From positions 31,628,145-31,692,144 of the forward strand of contig OW028574.1 of NCBI GenBank assembly GCA_932294295.1: a stretch of 64,000 bases of DNA, written 5' to 3'. Position numbers and translations under genes: made by a program. A model generated the notes under the pieces. It was not told the origin of the DNA, did not search any database, and saw only the letters and a list, made by a program, of their open reading frames with translations. Shown piece after piece: positions 34,106 through 45,560 of this stretch. Position 1 is the first letter of the stretch. Each line of letters starts with the position of its first letter. This stretch comes from Alitta virens. Lineage: Eukaryota > Annelida > Polychaeta > Phyllodocida > Nereididae.

Positions 34106-34116
34106 CTATTTATATA
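34106..34116 (-). promoter_or_regulatory. TATA box of transposase, copy 2
   Basis: TATATAAATAG on the minus strand, followed by GGGGCTGC. Predicts a start site about 30 bp on and a leader of 25-45 nt, with no intron. Confidence 0.6.
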
Positions 34117-34182
34117 TTTTTGTAATTAAACACAGCTATTTGCATAATAATTTAAGTAATAACCCTGATGAGTATCATGAGT

Positions 34183-34400
34183 ATAACTCGTCGACTTTAC
34201 GAGTTACTCCTGGTACTCGGCGAGTTACTCCTGGTACTCGGTGAGTTACTCCTCTAACTCGCCGACACTCTCCTCGAGATCGTTCACTAATTGGCTGCAA
34301 CTCGGCGAGTCACTCCTGGTACTCGGCGAGTCGCTCGCTGAACCCGCCGAGTAACTCGGTGAGTAATTCGGCGAGTAACTCGGCGAGTCACTCCTGGTCA
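34183..34400. repeat. subterminal CGAGT array of Harbinger copy 2
   Basis: About fifteen copies of ACTCGG/CGAGT in 220 bp, several as the 11-bp palindrome ACTCGSCGAGT, spaced by TTACTCCTGGT. Subterminal repeats of DNA transposons are often protein-binding sites; the MADF protein of this element is the natural candidate (inference). Confidence 0.8.
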
Positions 34401-34461
34401 CTTTTTCCGCAAAAATTTGTCGCCAACTCCTCGAATTTTGGGTGTTACGTAATTTTTGTTA

Positions 34462-34508
34462 TTACTACGAGTTGACTACGAGTAACTCGGCTATGTGGGA
34501 ACGGGGCT
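34462..34508 (-). repeat. Harbinger copy 2 right terminal inverted repeat
   Basis: Read inward (minus): AGCCCCGTTCCCACATAG, then CCGAGTTACTCG. TTA follows outside at 34509-34511. Matches the copy 1 left end over about 27 bp. Confidence 0.8.
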
Positions 34509-34511
34509 TTA

Positions 34512-37450
34512 CCTTCAAAATATAAGACAATGTGATTATTTTTTAGAAAACACATTTATAAAGAAATGTGAAGAATTGTCGATTAATAATGAATGTCTAT
34601 CATTTATTCATGTTAATATAAGAAGTATCCCTAAAAACTTGTGTTCTTTCTTGCACTATATTGACATGCTTAACCTCAACTTTACTGTCATAGGTATGGC
34701 AGAAACCTGGCTCTACGATGCTAATGTCCATTGTTTTGGGATAGAGAGCTATAACCACTTTTTTCAGTATAGAAAGGAACGCAGAGGAGGTGGTGTCTCA
34801 CTGTTTATACACAAAAAACTCTCTGTTAAGTGTAGGGAAGATCTCAATGTGAATCAAAGTTTCATGGAGGCAATTTTTGTTGAAATACCGAAAGATGAGA
34901 TTGGTACAAATAAAAGCATCATTGTTGGAACAATATACCGGCCACCTAATCAGGATGTTTCTATTTTTACAGATAGCCTGACTGAAATTTTACATAATAT
35001 AAGAAAAGAGGGAAAATTATTGTATATTATGGGAGATTTCAACATAAATCTTCTTGATACTGATAATCATATACCCAGCTTTGAATTTTTAGACAATATG
35101 TACTCTCTGTCTTTTTTTCCTCTTATTACAAAGCCTACCAGAATAACACAGAACACCTCTACCTTAATAGACAATATATTCATTAATGACATTAATAATA
35201 TACAAAGCTTTAGTGGTATCCTTTTTATAGGAATTACTGATCATTTTCCTGTTTTTTCCATTAAATATGGTACTAAAATATTGGAAAAGGTTTCATCCTA
35301 TAAGACCAGAATCCTGTCGCTCTCAAACATGGAATCTTTTGCAAATAAGTTAAGTCTTGAAAATTGGCAAGATGTATTAAGTTCTGATAATGGTTCTGAG
35401 ACATTTAAGCTGTTTTACACTAAATTCTGTACACTGTACGATAATGCCTTTCCAGTAAAACATGTGAAGACAGGTTACAAAACAAAAAAGATATGGTTGT
35501 CAGATGGTTTGCGAAAATCTATTAAAATTAAAAACAGAATGTACATGAAGCAACTAAGAAGCCCATGTGAAGAGTTTATAAGAGAATACAAAAGGTATAA
35601 ATCATGCCTCAACAGATTAATGCGCAATGCTGAAAGAAATCACTACAAAGATATTTTAGATAAAAATCGGAATAACACAAAGAAGTTGTGGGGAATCCTT
35701 AAAGATATCATCAATAAAAAAAAATCTACCACCAGACCCAAACAGTTTGTTATTGGTGATGAGGTTGTGACAAACGAAAATATCATTGCTGACAAATTTA
35801 ACGATTATTTCACCAATGTAGGAAGCAACTTGGCAGAGAAAATACCATCTGTTAATATAGACCCCATCACATACATACGTGGTTCATTTCCAAGTTCATT
35901 GTTCTTGCAAGATGTTGAAAGGTTTGAGGTAGAACGTATTATCAGGGCTCTCAAGCATAGCAGTGCTAGGTATGATGGCATCCATGCCAAAGTTCTTAAA
36001 CACATATATAGATTAATCATTGAGCCCCTTACCCATGTTTTACATCTATCTATCAGTCAAGGATTTTTTCCCAATGAAATGAAGTTAGCTAAAATTATAC
36101 CATTGTATAAATCGAGTGATACCATACATATAGGAAATTATCGGCCGGTATCAGTGTTACCTATCTTCTCCAAATTATTAGAAAGGCTGATGTACAATAG
36201 AGTTTTCTCTTTTATTAATATTAATAACATTTTGTACAAGTATCAATTTGGCTTTCGAGAAAAACATTCCACTAACCTAGCACTAATTACCCTAATAGAT
36301 AAAATAGCATCAGCAATAGACAATGGTGATATATTTTTAGGTGTATTTCTTGATTTAAAAAAAGCATTTGACACTGTGAATCATAACATTTTATTACACA
36401 AGTTATTCAAATATGGGATAAGAGGGATCGCATTTAATTGGTTTCAGGATTATTTAAGGGGCAGAAAACAATTTGTTTCATTTAATGATGCTGAGTCTTC
36501 TAGACTTACTATTAAATGTGGAGTGCCCCAAGGTTCCATACTCGGGCCTCTTCTTTTTTTTATTATATATTAACGATATTAAAGATGTTTCTAATGTTGT
36601 CACCCCTATTGTCTTTGCTGATGATAATAGTTTATTCATAAGGGGTGGTTCTGTAGAAGATACATTTTCTTCACTAAACCAAGAATTGATTAAGATTAAA
36701 GATTGGCTCGGCGCAAACAAATTATCATTGAATTTAGAAAAAACTCACTATATTGTGTTCAGGTCTGCCAGGAGCATAAGAGTTTTAAATGACAATATTT
36801 TAAAAATTGATAACTGCATAATTGAACGTGTCAAGCACATTAAATTTATCGGAGTTACAGTAGATGCTAAGTTAACATGGGTTAATCACATAAAATCAGT
36901 TAAAAGTAAAGTTGCTAAGGGTATAGGAGTCTTAGCTAAAGCAAGAAAATATGTTGATACTATGTCTTTAAATCTATTATACAATAGCATTATCTACTCT
37001 CATTTGAACTACTGTGTAGAAGTGTGGGGAAATGCTGCAAATATTCACATCAACTCTTTATTTAAGCTTCAAAAGAAGGCAGTAAGATTAATTAAAAATG
37101 CAAGTTTCATGGCTTCTACTGATCCCATATTCAAAAGTATGAAAAGTTTAAAACTAACTGATATTTTTGCCGTATGTACGTTAACCTTTGTTTTTAAATT
37201 TGTAAAGGGTATGTTACCAGAAGTATTCTATGAATTTTACAAGAGGAATAATAGAGTGATAAGTCGCCAAACTAGACAGTCAAATAAGTTATATATTCCC
37301 ATCGCTAAATCAGCATTGTATAAAAAAACTATACGAATTAATGGAGCAAAATATTGGAATAACATTGATGATATAATTGATTATAACTGCAGTCTGCATA
37401 CTTTCAAGAAGAGACTAAAAAATCATTTTATCAGTAAATTGTCCTCATAA
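34512..37450 (+). pseudogene. CR1-like LINE endonuclease-reverse transcriptase, one frameshift
   Basis: Continuation of the ORF started at 29929. Endonuclease motifs: [17 protein letters not shown] (catalytic Glu), [25 protein letters not shown] and GITDHFPV (terminal His). RT motifs: [65 protein letters not shown] (YADD box) and GANKLSLNLEKTHY. C-terminal block LNYCVEVWG and AKYWNNID. An extra T in a T8 run (36554-36561), just after GPLLF, shifts the frame; otherwise the rest is open to the stop at 37448. All catalytic residues remain, so this was a recently competent element apart from the Harbinger insertion and the slip. Confidence 0.9.
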
Positions 37451-37890
37451 CAATTTTACTAACTGCCACATGTTTGAAATGGGTTTTAGAGGAATTGTTT
37501 TGGCCTATGGTCACTTGGTATATATATATGTCTGAATATTTGAGGGAACTTTAAATTTTTCACAAGCACATTATATTTAATATTCATTTTACTTTCTTTT
37601 TTCTTATATTGAATATGATTATATTTAACCATGTATCCTTCTGCCACCATACATATTATATATATTTCTTTTTTTAATTGTTATCAATTAACATCTACGA
37701 TAAAAACTGTAATTTTGATTGTTTTATTTGTCATATATATGTATATTTAATATTGTTTGGTAATGGCATATACACTGCATAGTGTCTGCCAACCGTGTTA
37801 ATGATAATTTCGAAGAATGCAATTATTTATTTTTATTTTTATTTTTTTTCATATGATACATGGTCAATAAAGAAATTGAAATTGAAATTA
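37451..37890 (+). other. LINE 3' UTR and tail
   Basis: AT-rich 3' UTR ending GTCAATAAAGAAATTGAAAT with a short repeated ATTGAA tail, typical for CR1-like elements. Confidence 0.65.
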
Positions 37891-38880
37891 ATATATTCTA
37901 AATATGTATTTGCAATAGACACACATCTTTTCAACAATAAATAACAAATATGTGTAACTCTCAACTTATGTTGCATGTACTTTTAGATCTGGTCTTGAGT
38001 AGCCAGCTATTGCCAGACAGGTCTGTTTAGTGGCAGGTAGCATCGTAGCTACTATTCCCCTGTCCACAGGACAGGGTTACAACGACCGAGATGAAAAAAT
38101 ATGGACTTTCGGCTTGTGTGGGAACTAGCCTTTTAATAAACGTTTGCCACATGAAATACACCTGCTCTAGGGTTAGACATACCTTTTTTCTATTGTATCA
38201 TGCTCAGATATGGTTGATTTCTTCCAATTATCATTGATATCTGCACAATTTTTTTAACTTGATTATCGATGACAGCCATTGCGACGTTAACGTGAGGGTG
38301 GCGCCACACTTTTTAGTTGATTCGTCACTGCGCGTTTCTTCCCCACCAAAACAGGTCCATATGTCACTCGAAATTGGTCTGTTCGTCACCCAAAAGTGGT
38401 CGGTTCATCATCCGTTGTTTCTGTAGACTACAAAGTAGCAAGCACTAGCCATGTACCCGTCGGCCAGCCCAACTCCCTGGCCGCCCCCTGTACGTCCACC
38501 ATGCCACTGGCAGTTCATTTGAGATATGTAGGCAAATGTGGCTTGCATGACATGAAAATATTGTAAATTCACTTCTGTTTAACATATTTTCAAAATTTAA
38601 ACAGATTAAGATAGTTCGAAATGAGAGAATAATGGCCACAAGCATGAGTATTTATTTACTGTCCATTTTTCACAAACCGAATCGCTCAGTGACGAATCGA
38701 CCTGTTAACGGGCCACTGGCAAAGAAAATACTAAGAAACGCCACTCCCATTTTCAACGCCCCTAGTGGACAATAAAATGAATTTAAAAATAGCTCTGTCA
38801 AGTCCGTAGTTTTCTCAATTTCACAATTAAAATAAGTTAAAAAAACCATTTCCACATGATTCCACTCTTCTAATGAAGCT
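37891..38880. other. unassigned DNA
   Basis: Minus ORFs at 38445-38645 and 38670-38945 have no domain; the latter overlaps the SINE. No other feature. Confidence 0.45.
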
Positions 38881-38884
38881 AATG

Positions 38885-39005
38885 TGTTAGCGCTGTGACA
38901 GGTAGGGACCATGGCAATGAGATGGATGAAACAGCCATCCAACATAGGCTCAACCGGGAATTGAACCCGGGACCCAGTGGTTGGAAGCCCTGCCCGAGCC
39001 CTCTA
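38885..39005 (-). mobile_element. tRNA-derived SINE, family 1, minus strand
   Basis: Read on minus: GGGCTTCCAACCACTGGGTC, B box GGGTTCAATTCCCGG, then GTTGGATGGCTGTTTCATCC and CTCATTGCCATGGTC. Same family as 58829-59006. D-arm region shortened; 3' part lost after CCTACCTGTC. Confidence 0.8.
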
Positions 39006-39559
39006 GTGAGTTTTAGTGGAACTAGGCAGCAATGGGTGATAGCATGAACGAAGCGAACATAAATTTGAAAATGCTATTGAAAAGGATGTTTCCACTTGCT
39101 TTTACAGTAAAATCTGAGTGTAAGTCCAAACAGAGCAGTACTCCTGTACATAACGACAAAATAAGGTATGCTAACGTTTTTTTTTTGGAGAAAGATGTGT
39201 CGTAAATGTCAACTTCCAAGAATTCCTATGAAAGTCGTTGTAGGTCGGTTCTGGCTAGTAGCGTTGTATTGCAGAAGTTGTCTAGCTTTGTCTAGGTTCA
39301 GTTTGACAGGCCTTTTTTTATGAATCTAATTGTAGCTGTGTCGATGTGGTTAGTAAAATGGCAGTAAACACAACTGGAATCATCATAGTTTCCAGGTGTA
39401 TCAAATTGGCTATAATGTGAATGCTAGATGTCAGCATAGATATAAACAAAATACATTGTTGAAATTTTATGTTTAAGTAAGTAAATAAAATCTGTGTTAT
39501 GTTACCTCAGATATTTTAAAATATGTATACATTTAATACTAATATTCAAGAGTATACTA

Positions 39560-39885
39560 TATTATTTGCAATATATATTTTCTTTAATGACAATGTTGTG
39601 GGAGCACAATAAGCATTTCCAGCTCCCGTTTTGTTTCTTTGATTTCCAGCTCCCGTTTGGTTCTTTGATCAGGTTACCACGAGTAAATCTCTTTAGAAAA
39701 CTATTGTATTCAGAGGTCCAGTTGATGTTAGAAATTTATCTTCTTTCAATAACAAGTAAATATGATAAGACATACTACATTATTTGCAATATAGATTTTC
39801 TTTAATATAACTATGTTGTGGGAGCACAATAAGCTATTAGGAATTTCCAGCTCCCGTTTTGTTTCTTTGATTGTTGACCATGTAT
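39560..39885 (+). repeat. local duplication of about 100 bp
   Basis: Two direct copies (about 39560-39640 and 39778-39875) share TATTTGCAATATA, TTTTCTTTAAT, ATGTTGTGGGAGCACAATAA and TTTCCAGCTCCCGTTTTGTT. The last block is repeated again at 39646-39670. Confidence 0.85.
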
Positions 39886-40009
39886 TATTGTTTATTTGTA
39901 TATCAAAATTTTCCACTAGGTATAACTATATAAGTGCTGCAACAAGAATCCTGTGTGCTTCAAATGAACCTAAATTAGTTCTTATTAGATCTTTCAAAAA
40001 CCTCAGTGA

Positions 40010-42250
40010 AAATGATTACTAAATGATCTGGCCACAGCACCTTTCCACCAAGTATTCGACGATGTCGACGATCAATTATGGTTTCACAATACTTTACTAT
40101 CAGAAATTATTAACAAAAATGCTCTAAGAAAACAAAGAGTTTTTTAAAAATAATCAATTACCATACATGAATGATAATCTTAGAAAAGCTCTAAATGTAA
40201 AGGCAGCCCTTAGAAGGAAATTTAACAAAGTTAGAAGTCAAGAAAATTGGCATGAATACAGAAGGCAAAGAAACAAAGTAAACAAACTAAAGAAGACATC
40301 ACTTTGGAATTATTTTGAAAAAAATTGCCATATGTCCAATGCCAAAGGTAAACACTTCTGGCAAGTTGTTAAACCCTTCATGACAAACAAAATTAAATCC
40401 AGCAATCACACAGTCACTCAATTTTGAAAAGGACACAATAGTCACCAACCCTGTAGAAGTAACTAACATATTTAATGAATACTTCATAAATGTAGCACAA
40501 GATCAGAAAGAACCTTACATTGTAAACAACATGTCAGCTAGAAGTGACACAATTGATCACAATATCCTTCTTCATAAATTATGTTACTATGGTGTGAAAG
40601 ACAAGTCATTAAAGCTGATTACAAATTAATTATTTAATCGAAAGCAATATATCTATATGGACAATATCAGTTCTGAATTATTACCAATTAAAACAGGTGT
40701 CCCTCAGGGATCAATTGTAGGGCCATTACTTTTCATAATATATATAAATGATCTTAATTTGGCTAGCCCTATCTTTAAACCCATCATCTATGCTGATGAT
40801 ACAGCTTTATATGCAACTTTAAGTGCCTTTGATAGTGCAGGTCAAAACAGGGATAGAAATATAGATACAGAACTTGAAAATATCTCTCTGTGGCTAAGGC
40901 CATGCTTTTTCATACTGTATGCACAAATGTGAATTATCCAGATATTATGATAAATGGTACAATTATAGACTTTGTGGATTCTTTTAACTACCTAGGAATT
41001 ACAATAGATAAACATCTTAGTTGGAAGTCACATATTCATAAGATATCCTTGAAAATGTCTAAAATTATAGGAATAATGTTAAAAATGAAAAACTTTATCT
41101 CGAAGGATATCCTTCTCACTTTATATTATAGCTTATTCATGCCATATCTCAATTATGGGATTCTTTGTTGGAAATCAAAGATTAATTCAGTTGTAAAGTT
41201 TCAAAAGAAAGCTGTCAGAATCATAATGGGTGCGAAATACAATGCTCACACAGAACCAATTTTTAAGTATCTAAGCCTTCTGAAAGTAAATGATCTATGT
41301 AACCTTCAAGAATTAAAATTTTGTTACAAATTAGAGAACAAATTGGTACCCGCTTACTTTCAAGACAACATTTTTGTAAAAAATAGAAACATTCATCGAC
41401 ACAACACCAGATCTGCCAATGCATTCCATGTTCCCGGAGTTAAGCATGAATTTGCCAAACATGGCATTCATTATATAATTCCCATGGCTTATAATAATAG
41501 TGTTCCGCTTATCATAAACAAAATTTACACCCACAGTCTCTCTGGATTCGCAAAATATATCAAGAATGACTATCTAAACAACTATAAAAAAAAATTGCTT
41601 AATAAGAAATTGTTACATTTGTCAGTCCTCTTCAGGGTGAGCTTTGCTTCATAAATGCCTGTGTTGCACTCATTATATCCCTTTTGTGAATTTTAATGAC
41701 TAATTTTCTGCTGTTCATCTTATTTTATAGGGTTCTAAGATATCCAGTGTACTTTTTATTCCTCTGATATGATATGTTGATCACTCGGAGGTTATGAACC
41801 AAAAGTCATTCAATGCACAGAAAATGCTTGTAAAAGTAGCATGTGAATTTCATTTCAGTAACTTCAACATGGCATGTGAATTTCATTTAATCAGGTTCTA
41901 AATAGAAAATGCTTGTAACAATAGCATGTGAATTTCATTTAGTATTTTGTTTATTAATGTTTCTGTCCAGTCATTTCTATTATCATTATTGTTACTATTA
42001 TTATTCTTAAAATATTTTATTAACTTGATAAATTGTAATCGGTGACTCTGGAGATTTCAGCCTACCTTTAAACGCCTGGGTGGCCTGTTGATAGCAGTCT
42101 TAAAACCTTAGAGAGGCCTCCCACACATAGAGAAAAATACATTTTAAATATTTCTTTACTTGTTTATTTGTCTATGTATGTTTCAAACAATGTCTGTATA
42201 TGAAATGTGTGTCTCTTTGTGTAAATAAATGTCTTTGTCTGTCTGTCTGA
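40010..42250 (+). pseudogene. CR1-like LINE with internal deletion
   Basis: Starts 5'-truncated in the endonuclease-RT linker: PYMNDNLRKALNVKAALRRK, SQENWHEYRRQRNKVNKLKK, FNEYFINVAQD. It then jumps directly to [16 protein letters not shown], so the RT fingers and first catalytic Asp block are deleted. Next are TGVPQGSIVGPLLFIIYIND and IYADDTALYA. A frameshift near 40900 leads to the C-terminal ORF (to 41654) with FVDSFNYLGITIDKHLSWKS, LTLYYSLFMPYLNYG and FQKKAVRIIM. The 3' UTR ends in AAATAAATGTC(TTTGTC)(TGTC)n at about 42230-42250. Dead. Confidence 0.85.
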
Positions 42251-42252
42251 TA

Positions 42253-44045
42253 AGGTCATTGACCACTATAAACACCACCCAAGCATAAAGTTGATCAATG
42301 ATCAAGTAAACAACAACCAACAGTTTAATTTCACACCTGTAAATGACACTACAACCAAAAAGAAACTGAAGTCACAACAAACAAACAAGGCCAGTGGTTT
42401 TGATAACATGCCTTCAAAGTTTCTCAAGATAGATTCAACTCACTTAAGTCAAAGTCCCACCCCAATCTTAAACAATACCATAAATACAAGGATATTCCCC
42501 AATTATAATAAAATAGCTGAAGTGTCCCCACTGTACAAAAAATCTGATCAACTTTCAAAACAAAACTGTAGGCCTCTTAGTGGCCTAACATCAACCTCCA
42601 AATTGTTTGAGGCAGTTATGTGTGATCAGATTATCGCATTTGTATCCTCTTCATTATCCATAGATCTGTCAGTATATAGGAAGACTTACAGTTGTAACAA
42701 TGTACTGATTAAATGTGTAGAAAACTGGAGGAAGGCCCTTGACAATAACTGCAATGTTGGCTGCATACTTATCTAAAGCTTATGACAGCCAGCCTCATGG
42801 CCTATTAATTGCAAAGTTACATTTATCATGTAAAGCCTGTTCATTCATATGGGACTACTTAAAAAATAGAAAACAAATTGTAAAACTAGGTAATATTAGA
42901 AGTGAATGGTTAAATTTGAAAACTTGTATTCCCCAAGGTTCTCTCTTAGGTCCTCTCTTATTTAACATTTTCATAAATGATTTTCTGTTTGAATTAAGTA
43001 GTTCTTGCAGTGTTTACAATTATGCTGCCGATAACACCTTATGTTATGCACACAGAGACCCAATGGTCATAAAGGACAAACTAGAAGTTACTTCCACTCC
43101 ACTCAAGCAATTTCATGGTTAAAAAATGATTTATTGAAAGCAAATGCATCTAAATTCCAAGTGATATGTCTGAGTAGAGAAAATTTTTCCATAGATTTTG
43201 AGATTGACAATCAAAAAATACAGTCTGAATCTGTTGTTAAGCTGTTAGGTATCAACATTGACAACAAACTAATTTTGACTGCCATGTATCAATTATCAGC
43301 AGAAAGGCAGCAAAACAAATTAATGCACTCCAAAGATTATGTAAACACATTGATTACACAAGTAAACTCAGAATATATGAATAATTTATCTCGTCTAATT
43401 TTGTCTATTGTACAGTTGTATATAATACTTTCACTATAGGACAAAACAAGAAACTTGAGAAACTAAATGAAAGAGCAATACGATTAGTTTGCAATGATTA
43501 TGATAGCTGATACAACTACCTGATAGAAAGAACATGCAAAAAAATGCTTTGTGTAACAAGGAAACCTAGTCTATCGGAACTTGTTTACAAAGTACTCCAT
43601 GACATGGCAAAACCTATCACAAGTTCATTCTTTACTAGGCAGATTACGCCATATGAGATGAGAGATAATCTTAAGCTAGTGAAGCCTGTTTACAACACTA
43701 TGTTATATGGTTTCAAATCTATTATATATCAAGGTGCTTTGATTTGGAATTCCTTACCTGTTGAACTAAAACAAGTAGATGATTTAGCTAAGTTCAAAGA
43801 TTTATTCAGACGTTGTAATTCCTTAGAAAGGTGTCATTGTGGATCATGTATAATCTGTCTGCAAAATAATTTATGATCATTGTGTAGTTAAGTCATAATC
43901 TCATTCTAATCATCTGTATATATATCTTCTTTCATTGTTATTGTTACCAGTCGGCTAAAAGCTTTATAGCTTATGTTTTATTGTTTTGTCTTGCACCTCC
44001 GACTATAAATAAAGTTTTATGTTAACTTATCTTATTTATCTTATC
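42253..44045 (+). pseudogene. second LINE, frameshifted
   Basis: Separate element beginning right after the TGTC tail of the previous one. Blocks in order: SQQTNKASGFDNMPSKFLK, NKIAEVSPLYKKSDQLSKQN, RPLSGLTSTSKLFEAVMCDQ; ILSKAYDSQPHGLLIAKL (the usual LSKAFDxLxHxLLIAKL); CIPQGSLLGPLLFNIFINDF; NYAADNTLCYA, where the first Asp of YADD is Ala; LLKANASKFQVICLSREN. A C-terminal frame (43544-43876) ends YQGALIWNSLPVELKQ. Five frames are needed. The tail is a short (CTTAT)n-like repeat near 44025-44045. Same family as 1836-2060 and 7860-8062. Confidence 0.85.
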
Positions 44046-44655
44046 TTATCATCTGGTGAAAAAAAGAATATTAGGCTAAAAGCAGAGGCCCAACACCAAG
44101 CAAATCAGTTCAATGTTTTAAAGTTGTTCATATCAATTAGTGTGTTGTTCCCAATCATTGTGTTAATACGTTTCTCACCTTTTCCTTCCATCTTCTTGCG
44201 TGACAAATTAAAATTGCAATATTGCATCTAAACGGTTGAATTTTACGTGTAAAGTACATGGGATAAAAAAACCGAACATGCCATGCAGCATCAGGTTCAT
44301 GTTAAAACTAACATTACTTAGAAAAGGCACACATCAAAGCTGGAGAAATAATAAGGTGCATCTTTGATATGCACATGCAGGTGACAAACATGGACATATA
44401 TGGCCTGCAGTAAATGCTCTGTATGACTTATATATAGCAACACATCAATTTTTTTATTGACAATGAGATGTCAATTGCTATTTATTAATTTTAATAAGTA
44501 AAGGTTATTGTGATCAGTAGTCTACATGTCATTAAAATTCATTCATTCATGCACGTCAGTAATTGCAACTCGCTAGATTATGGGGGTTCCGAGAGCTTTA
44601 TTAGAGAGTTTAGAGTTTATTTATTTTCACCAAAATCCGCAAATACAAGTTTAAA
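44046..44655. other. unassigned DNA
   Basis: No supported feature. Confidence 0.45.
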
Positions 44656-44659
44656 ACTT

Positions 44660-45560
44660 AATGATATCACAAAATTTCAAACAGGTAAGTCATTTGCAAG
44701 CAATATGTACAATAATGATCCCAAAACTGACTCTTGGGGGCACCAAAATGCATAGAAAATCTGTGGGTTAATGTATTTTTGAATTTCACCTGTATTGTTC
44801 TATCTTTTAAATAACTCAATAACCCTATTGTATACATTCCCTTGTTGAAACCATCTAATACATTACCAGTAAAATCTAATATAGCATCCGTTTTACTTCT
44901 TTGTTTTCCGAACCCATACTGACCCGCATACAATACATTATTTTTAGTAAGAAATTTTTGTTTATCTAATATTTAAATTGTTTTCAAGAATTTTCAAAAT
45001 CACAGGAAGAAGAGAAATTGGTCGATAATTACTATATTATTTCTTGTTTATTTTTAGCTTTATATAAAGGTTTAATAATCTCTAATCTCATGTCTTCCGG
45101 AAATTCACCGGCACTCAATGACTTATTGAAAAGAATCCATAAAGGATGTAATATACTTGGATAAATAACTTTCAAAATGCTGTTTGAAACATTGTCATAT
45201 CCTTTACTATTTTTAGCTTTTAAATTCTTTATAAGGCTTTTAATTTCTCTGTGTGTTGTTGGGAATAGGAAACAATTGGAATGGATTCTGTGCTTGATAT
45301 TTGCTACAGGGTCAACAGAGGCACCTTTCTCGATAATTTTTTTCATCAGTGATATCATTTTTATTTCTAATTTTTCCGGTAATTTTATTTGGTACTGCCC
45401 AAAGCTTTTTCGAATAACTTCTGTTGTTTGAGATAATATCATTGTAATAAGAATATTTTGCTTTCCTTCTTAATTTATGATACAAATTTCGGTATTCTTT
45501 GTATGTTTTATATTCCTCGCTATCACGAGGTTTGTGTAGAACCTTCCTGTACATTTTTAA
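44660..45560 (-). pseudogene. decayed LINE, minus strand
   Basis: Read on minus from the right: MYRKVLHKPRDSEEYKTYKE and YYNDIISNNRSYSKKLWAV (linker); then VANIKHRIHSNCFLFPTTHR, NSKGYDNVSNSILKVIYPSI, FNKSLSAGEFPEDMRLEIIK (RT start, normally GxFPxxxKxAxVxPLYK); then QYGFGKQRSKTDAILDF and LLSYLKDRTIQVKF. It ends near the GVPQG/YADD region, where FGAPKSQFWDHYCTYCLQMT is all that remains. At least three frameshifts. Truncated at both ends; family near CR1. Confidence 0.75.

Larger units (their letters stand above)
30263..34508. mobile_element. PIF/Harbinger DNA transposon, copy 2 (coding regions intact)
   Basis: Two intact convergent genes: a 549-aa DNA-binding protein (+) and a 441-aa DDE transposase (-). 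The right end is GGGGCT at 34508 followed by TTA (34509-34511), the Harbinger target triplet. The left terminal repeat is not recognisable near 30263; only about 78 bp separate the LINE homology edge from the first ATG, so the left end and promoter are probably deleted. Without that end this copy may be immobile, although it could supply transposase. The left coordinate is approximate. Confidence 0.85.
29929..37890 (+). mobile_element. CR1-like LINE split by a nested Harbinger element
   Basis: The PHD-finger N terminus (29929-30262) and the endonuclease-RT part (34512-37450) lie on the same strand and read as one ORF once the Harbinger DNA between them is set aside: ..DEFDSPIFDHV.. then [17 protein letters not shown], in the order expected for PHD-carrying CR1-like LINEs. 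The 3' UTR ends in TCAATAAAGAAATTG plus short (AATTG)-type repeats, a usual CR1 tail. The LINE is therefore older than the Harbinger insertion. Confidence 0.85.
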
